From positions 1 to 17,667 of the forward strand of contig CAYOOT010000058.1 of NCBI GenBank assembly GCA_964405665.1: a stretch of DNA of 17,667 bases, given 5' to 3'. The translations under genes were made by a program, and so were the position numbers. This stretch comes from CAYOOT01 sp964405665. Its GTDB lineage: Bacteria; Bdellovibrionota_C; UBA2361; SZUA-149; CAZDWZ01. Within the stretch, counting starts at the first letter, position 1. Each line of letters opens with the position of its first letter. Of this stretch, positions 14,235-17,667 are shown piece by piece. The notes under the pieces were generated by a model. That model had not been told where the DNA came from, did not search any database, and saw only the letters and a list, made by a program, of their open reading frames with translations.

Positions 14235-15595
14235 CACAAGATTCTCCCAGAAGCACATTTCTAGAAAAAAAAGAATTTTTTTTAGATTTAAATTTTGATT
14301 TAAAAAATATCTACAGCAAATTGGAAAATGATCAAAGCCTTCCTGTTTTATCCAAAGGAAGGATTATTCGAATCAGCGGTTTGATTGTTAAAGCTCGTTT
14401 GCCGAATGCCAAACTGGGAGAAATTTGCAGCATCGAACCGGCTGGAAAAGATTCAATCTTGGCGCAAGTTGTGGGTTTCGATGATGAAGATGTTTTTTTA
14501 ACTCCACTGGACTCTCTGGAAGAAGTCAGTCCGAAAACTCCGGTGATTAGTAGAGGAAGATTTTTAAAAGTTGGTGTCGGTCCCCAATTACTGGGAAGAG
14601 TCATCAATTGTCTGGGAGAACCGATTGACAACAAGGGCCCAATAAACTTTAAGCAATTCTATCCTGTAAAACACAAAGCACCTGAAGCATTCTCTCGAAA
14701 AAGAATAGATAAAATTCTTCCTGTAGGAATAAGAGCAATCGATACGCTAAATACAATTGGCGAAGGCCAAAGAATGGGAGTTTTCTCCAGTGCCGGCGTG
14801 GGCAAATCCAGTCTCCTGGGAATGATTGCTCGAAATACAGAAGCTGACGTAAATGTTGTTGCCCTTGTTGGCGAACGAGGTCGAGAAGTTCTTGAATTTT
14901 TAGCGGACAACTTAGGAGTAGAAGGCCTGAGCCGTTCTGTGGTTGTAGTTTCGACAAGTGACGAACCTGCTCTTAGAAGAATTTTAGCCGCCTATACGGC
15001 AACTGCCATTGCCGAATATTTTCGCGATCAAGGAAAACGAGTAATGCTCTTAATGGATTCCGTAACACGCTTTGCGCGAGCTTTAAGAGAAATTGCCCTC
15101 AGTGTGGGAGAACCTCCGGCAAGACAAGGTTATCCTCCTTCAGTTTTTGCTGCCCTACCTGAATTATTGGAACGCGCCGGCAATACCGATAAAGGAAGTA
15201 TCACCGCTCTTTACACCATCCTACTTTCTTCCGAACAAATTGAAGATCCTCTGGGAGAAGAAATCAGAGCAACACTTGACGGACATATTTATCTTAGCCA
15301 AAAATTAAGTTATTCCCAACATTTTCCCGCAGTTGACATCCTGAAGAGTAATAGTAGAGTAATGAATAATATTATCTCTTCAGAGCATAAGGATGTTGCA
15401 GAGAAGCTAAGAAAACTTTGGGCGATTTACGAAGAAAATAAAGATTTAATTTCTCTTGGTGCTTATAAAAAAGGCTCCGATTCGCAAATTGACGAAGCAA
15501 TCAATAAACACTCAGCCGTTGTAAATTTCCTGGTGCAAAGAGCAGATGAATACGATACTTTGGAAAAAACTTTAGTTAAAGCCAAGGAATTATAA
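14231..15595 (+). CDS. sctN: Type III secretion system ATPase, SctN/FliI-like
   Basis: 454 residues, full length for the family. It is the hexameric F1-like ATPase that unfolds and feeds substrates into the export gate. The P-loop SSAGVGKS (186-193) has Ser where Gly or Ala is usual at the first position; catalytic Glu215 lies in GERGREV, Walker B Asp276 in MLLMDSVTRFA, and an arginine finger candidate in SNSRVMN. The stretch VGEPPARQGYPPSVFAALPELLERAG is followed by NTDKGSITALYT without the GGG insertion usual in flagellar FliI, which favours the virulence-type SctN branch. The downstream SctO/FliJ stalk that normally follows is missing; a 72-bp repeat and a membrane-anchored protein come instead. 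Confidence 0.9.
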   Translation: MTQDSPRSTFLEKKEFFLDLNFDLKNIYSKLENDQSLPVLSKGRIIRISGLIVKARLPNAKLGEICSIEPAGKDSILAQVVGFDDEDVFLTPLDSLEEVSPKTPVISRGRFLKVGVGPQLLGRVINCLGEPIDNKGPINFKQFYPVKHKAPEAFSRKRIDKILPVGIRAIDTLNTIGEGQRMGVFSSAGVGKSSLLGMIARNTEADVNVVALVGERGREVLEFLADNLGVEGLSRSVVVVSTSDEPALRRILAAYTATAIAEYFRDQGKRVMLLMDSVTRFARALREIALSVGEPPARQGYPPSVFAALPELLERAGNTDKGSITALYTILLSSEQIEDPLGEEIRATLDGHIYLSQKLSYSQHFPAVDILKSNSRVMNNIISSEHKDVAEKLRKLWAIYEENKDLISLGAYKKGSDSQIDEAINKHSAVVNFLVQRADEYDTLEKTLVKAKEL

Positions 15596-15666
15596 TTCTC
15601 CCCTTTTCCGCGCATCAGACTATAAGTAGTACTAGAATATATGCAGCGCGCGAAAAAGGGGAGAAT
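15595..15666. repeat. Repeat family C, copy 2: 72-bp MITE/REP-like element
   Basis: Same length as the copy at 6342-6413, about 90% identical, with the terminal ATTCTCCCCTTTT and AAAAAGGGGAGAAT ends conserved. Its first base is the last A of the sctN stop codon and its last two bases are the AT of the next gene's ATG, so it fills the whole intergenic space. AGGGGAG near its right end can serve as Shine-Dalgarno for that gene, though only about two bases separate them. Confidence 0.88.
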
Positions 15667-16816
15667 GCAACTTCGGAGGACTGTGTCTCTTTCTCTTAGC
15701 AAATCATTACTTTTACTTTTTGTTCTTATTGCCTTAACTACCAGCGGATATTTCCTTTTTAGAAGCAAAAATGAGAATTCATTTCCCGATCTTCCCGGAG
15801 GAACATATGTCGGAACAATCAGCGGCCTCAGCCAGGATTCTTCCGAAGAATTTCCCTTTTATATTGAAAAATTCAACGGAGTAAATAATTTATTAGTTGT
15901 AATATTTTCCTCAAAATGGAAACCACAAGTTATTTCTTTAAAATCAAATTCTCTTCTTGGCGATTATAGCTCATTAGAAACCTCTTTTGCGCCGATCGAT
16001 ATTTCCAATACGGAAAGTTCTTTTCTTCTTTATGGACAAAAAAACAAAAATAACTTTTCAGGAGAGGTTTTATCCAGTCATGGAGAAAAAGGAAATTGGT
16101 CCCTGGAAAGTATCAGCATTGACAAGCTAAAATTAACTGGCGATCCCGACTTCGATTTAAAAGAATGGCTTCACTTAAGAACAATACAAAAAAAATTATC
16201 GAATGAAGTAAATACTATTCTCTCCAATTTACAGGAACAAGAAAATAAATTTCAGAAATTAAGTAAATTCGTAGATGAAGACGGTCAAATTTTAAAAGAT
16301 AAAGCCAAAACTAAACGTGACTCCATCTCTTCCGAAATAAATAAAGTTGCCGAAGAAAGAAAACAAATCACTCAACAAATTAAACAATCGCTCAACGATT
16401 TATATTTGTTAAATCAGATGAGCAAACGGGGACAAGCTGCAGAAATTGCCAGAAGGATCTCGACCAAAGAAAATGATTTTTTTAACATCAGCTGGGGCAA
16501 TGTCGCCAATCCGGCAGTTCTGGAAGAACAACTTGCCGAACAAGAAAACATCAATTTAGAAAAGTTAAATGAAAATTATAAAAAAGCTTTAGAAATCGAA
16601 CAGCTCAAGCAGAATATTCGCGAAGAAGAAAATAAAATTGCCCAACTGGAACAAAAACTTACTCAAGGAAGCGATACAAATTTAGACACCGGGCAGTTAG
16701 ACTCCGAAGAAAATCAGAATCCTGCTCCTTCCTTATTACCTAAAGCCAAGACAAAAAACTCCGCTAAAGAGCATGAGAAAGAAAAAGGGAACGATTGGTG
16801 GAATATCTTTGAATAA
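15665..16816 (+). CDS. Membrane-anchored coiled-coil protein next to sctN, unknown function
   Basis: 383 residues from ATG 15665; an in-frame ATG at 15641 would add eight residues encoded by the repeat. Not recognised as a known family. Residues 1-12 are basic, 13-32 form a membrane helix (SLLLLFVLIALTTSGYFLF), and no clear cleavage site follows, so it is probably anchored with the rest outside the cytosol. Residues 40-155 look beta-rich (PGGTYVGTISG, NNLLVVIFSS, GEKGNWSLESIS). Residues 165-255 and 285-335 are long charged helices with coiled-coil character. The tail is Lys/Glu-rich and ends NDWWNIFE. It is too long and membrane-bound to be SctO. The next gene starts four bases later and has a similar plan. 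Confidence 0.75.
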   Translation: MQLRRTVSLSLSKSLLLLFVLIALTTSGYFLFRSKNENSFPDLPGGTYVGTISGLSQDSSEEFPFYIEKFNGVNNLLVVIFSSKWKPQVISLKSNSLLGDYSSLETSFAPIDISNTESSFLLYGQKNKNNFSGEVLSSHGEKGNWSLESISIDKLKLTGDPDFDLKEWLHLRTIQKKLSNEVNTILSNLQEQENKFQKLSKFVDEDGQILKDKAKTKRDSISSEINKVAEERKQITQQIKQSLNDLYLLNQMSKRGQAAEIARRISTKENDFFNISWGNVANPAVLEEQLAEQENINLEKLNENYKKALEIEQLKQNIREEENKIAQLEQKLTQGSDTNLDTGQLDSEENQNPAPSLLPKAKTKNSAKEHEKEKGNDWWNIFE

Positions 16817-16820
16817 TATT

Positions 16821-17667
16821 ATGTTGAGAATAATTTATATATTAAATCTTTTATTATTTTCGCTTAATCCCGTTTTAGCGGAAGATTTTGGAATAATCGA
16901 ACAAACAATTGCCGTTAGCTTTAAACCGACCAGCACTTATGCCTTAGTTGCGCAGAAACTTAGCGCTAGTAATTGGCGATTGATTAAGAGAATTCACGGG
17001 ACAATCGTTGCCAATCCGGAAGATGAGGGAACATTGGATGTCGCCGTAGTTGTTCCTCAGGAAGTTTTTTCCGAAGAAGATCAAGAATTATATTACAGTT
17101 TTTTTCTAATTAGCGTTGACGGGGAAATTGCCGCGACGGAAGTAAAAGCAATTACCAAAGAACAACTTTTAAATTCCTTTATTCCCCAGGAACAATTAAG
17201 TCTGGAAATCAAACAATTTGAACAGCAATTGCCAATTTTAAAAACTAAAAATGTCATTTCTCAAAACAAACTCAATCAGACCAAAGAAAAGGTTTCAAAA
17301 ATTGCAGAAGTTGACGATCTGATTGACTTGAAATCAGAACTGGCAAGTTTGAAAGAGGGGGATTCCAATGCCGCCTCAGAGGTTGAAGTTTTAAAAAATC
17401 TCTATGCAGACAATGTTTATAAACCAGATAGCCCTGAAGATCTGCAAATGAGAATGGATCTGGAAAAGCAACTAAAGGAAATAATTAAATCTTCAACTTT
17501 TCAAAAAAAATCGACAAGCAATTCTCCTGCGGAAATAATCTCAAACTTCCATAAGAAAATTGAACTGGCAAAATCAATTTCTTACAATAACCCGGAAATT
17601 TTAGCGAAAGAAGTTTTAAGCCTGAGAAGAAAAAGGTTGGAGCTGGAAGCCCAGCTTAGTTCAACTG
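16821..17667 (+). CDS. Secreted beta/coiled-coil protein, unknown function (3' end outside the window)
   Basis: 282 complete codons are open from ATG 16821 to the window edge, with no stop. Residues 1-20 form a classical signal peptide ending NPVLA, with cleavage expected before EDFGI. Residues 22-112 look beta-rich (TIAVSFKP, YALVAQKL, TLDVAVVVPQEV, YYSFFLISVDGEIAATEV). From about 115 onward the chain is Gln/Lys/Glu-rich helix with heptad-like leucines, typical of a coiled coil. The order, beta domain then coiled coil, matches the preceding protein, so the two may be partners in the cell envelope or periplasm. Not recognised as a named T3SS component; SctC or SctP identity is not supported by what is visible. 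Confidence 0.75.
   Translation, partial: MLRIIYILNLLLFSLNPVLAEDFGIIEQTIAVSFKPTSTYALVAQKLSASNWRLIKRIHGTIVANPEDEGTLDVAVVVPQEVFSEEDQELYYSFFLISVDGEIAATEVKAITKEQLLNSFIPQEQLSLEIKQFEQQLPILKTKNVISQNKLNQTKEKVSKIAEVDDLIDLKSELASLKEGDSNAASEVEVLKNLYADNVYKPDSPEDLQMRMDLEKQLKEIIKSSTFQKKSTSNSPAEIISNFHKKIELAKSISYNNPEILAKEVLSLRRKRLELEAQLSST

Noticed and set aside
14332..14957. Long minus-strand readings opposite sctN
   Set aside because: They mirror the coding constraint of sctN and show no start signals or family motifs.
13650..15595. Flagellar fliH-fliI instead of sctL-sctN
   Set aside because: Not excluded, but the missing GGG insertion before SITA in the ATPase and the absence of fliJ or other flagellar genes favour the T3SS naming.

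Overview
The window is AT-rich, tightly packed bacterial DNA carrying ordinary housekeeping genes, a metal-uptake operon and the edge of a type III secretion (T3SS)-type locus. The SctL/SctN-like pair, a lipoprotein candidate and signal-peptide proteins point to a Gram-negative cell. The long zinc-free S14 (101 residues), type B L31 and a stand-alone 2-oxoglutarate dehydrogenase E1 recall Chlamydiota and other PVC-type bacteria. However, sctL and sctN are adjacent here, which is not the chlamydial arrangement as I know it, so I leave the phylum open. One run of exactly 100 N (6952-7051) marks a scaffold join in a draft assembly.

Layout. 1-1146: minus-strand rpsN-rpmE2 operon encoding ribosomal proteins without zinc ligands, with a promoter and a palindrome on its upstream side. 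1147-1953: a protein with two cyclic-nucleotide-binding-like domains, ending at a bidirectional hairpin terminator shared with the convergent trmD. 2121-3383: TrmD fused to a second SPOUT methyltransferase domain. 3535-5775: argH and an inositol-monophosphatase-family gene, separated only by an inverted repeat. 5875-7167: ssb, a small lipoprotein candidate, and an Ogt-type DNA repair gene broken by the gap. 7196-9664: sucA on the minus strand, 28 nt ahead of ogt. 9818-12299: znuA-znuC-znuB metal transporter. 12446-13453: a Ser/Thr-rich protein without signal peptide, divergent from the next block. 13650-17667: sctL-sctN, a membrane-anchored coiled-coil protein, and the start of a secreted coiled-coil protein that leaves the window.

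Two themes stand out. First, zinc: zinc-independent S14 and L31 lie in the same 12 kb as a ZnuABC-type importer with a histidine-rich ATPase tail, although I find no operator shared by the two. Second, repeats: three families of inverted repeats fill intergenic spaces almost to the base. One 72-bp element occurs twice at about 90% identity, each copy starting on the last base of a TAA stop codon; in the T3SS-type operon it also supplies the start region of the next gene. The most promising unknown is the pair of exported coiled-coil proteins behind sctN, together with the divergent candidate secretion substrate.
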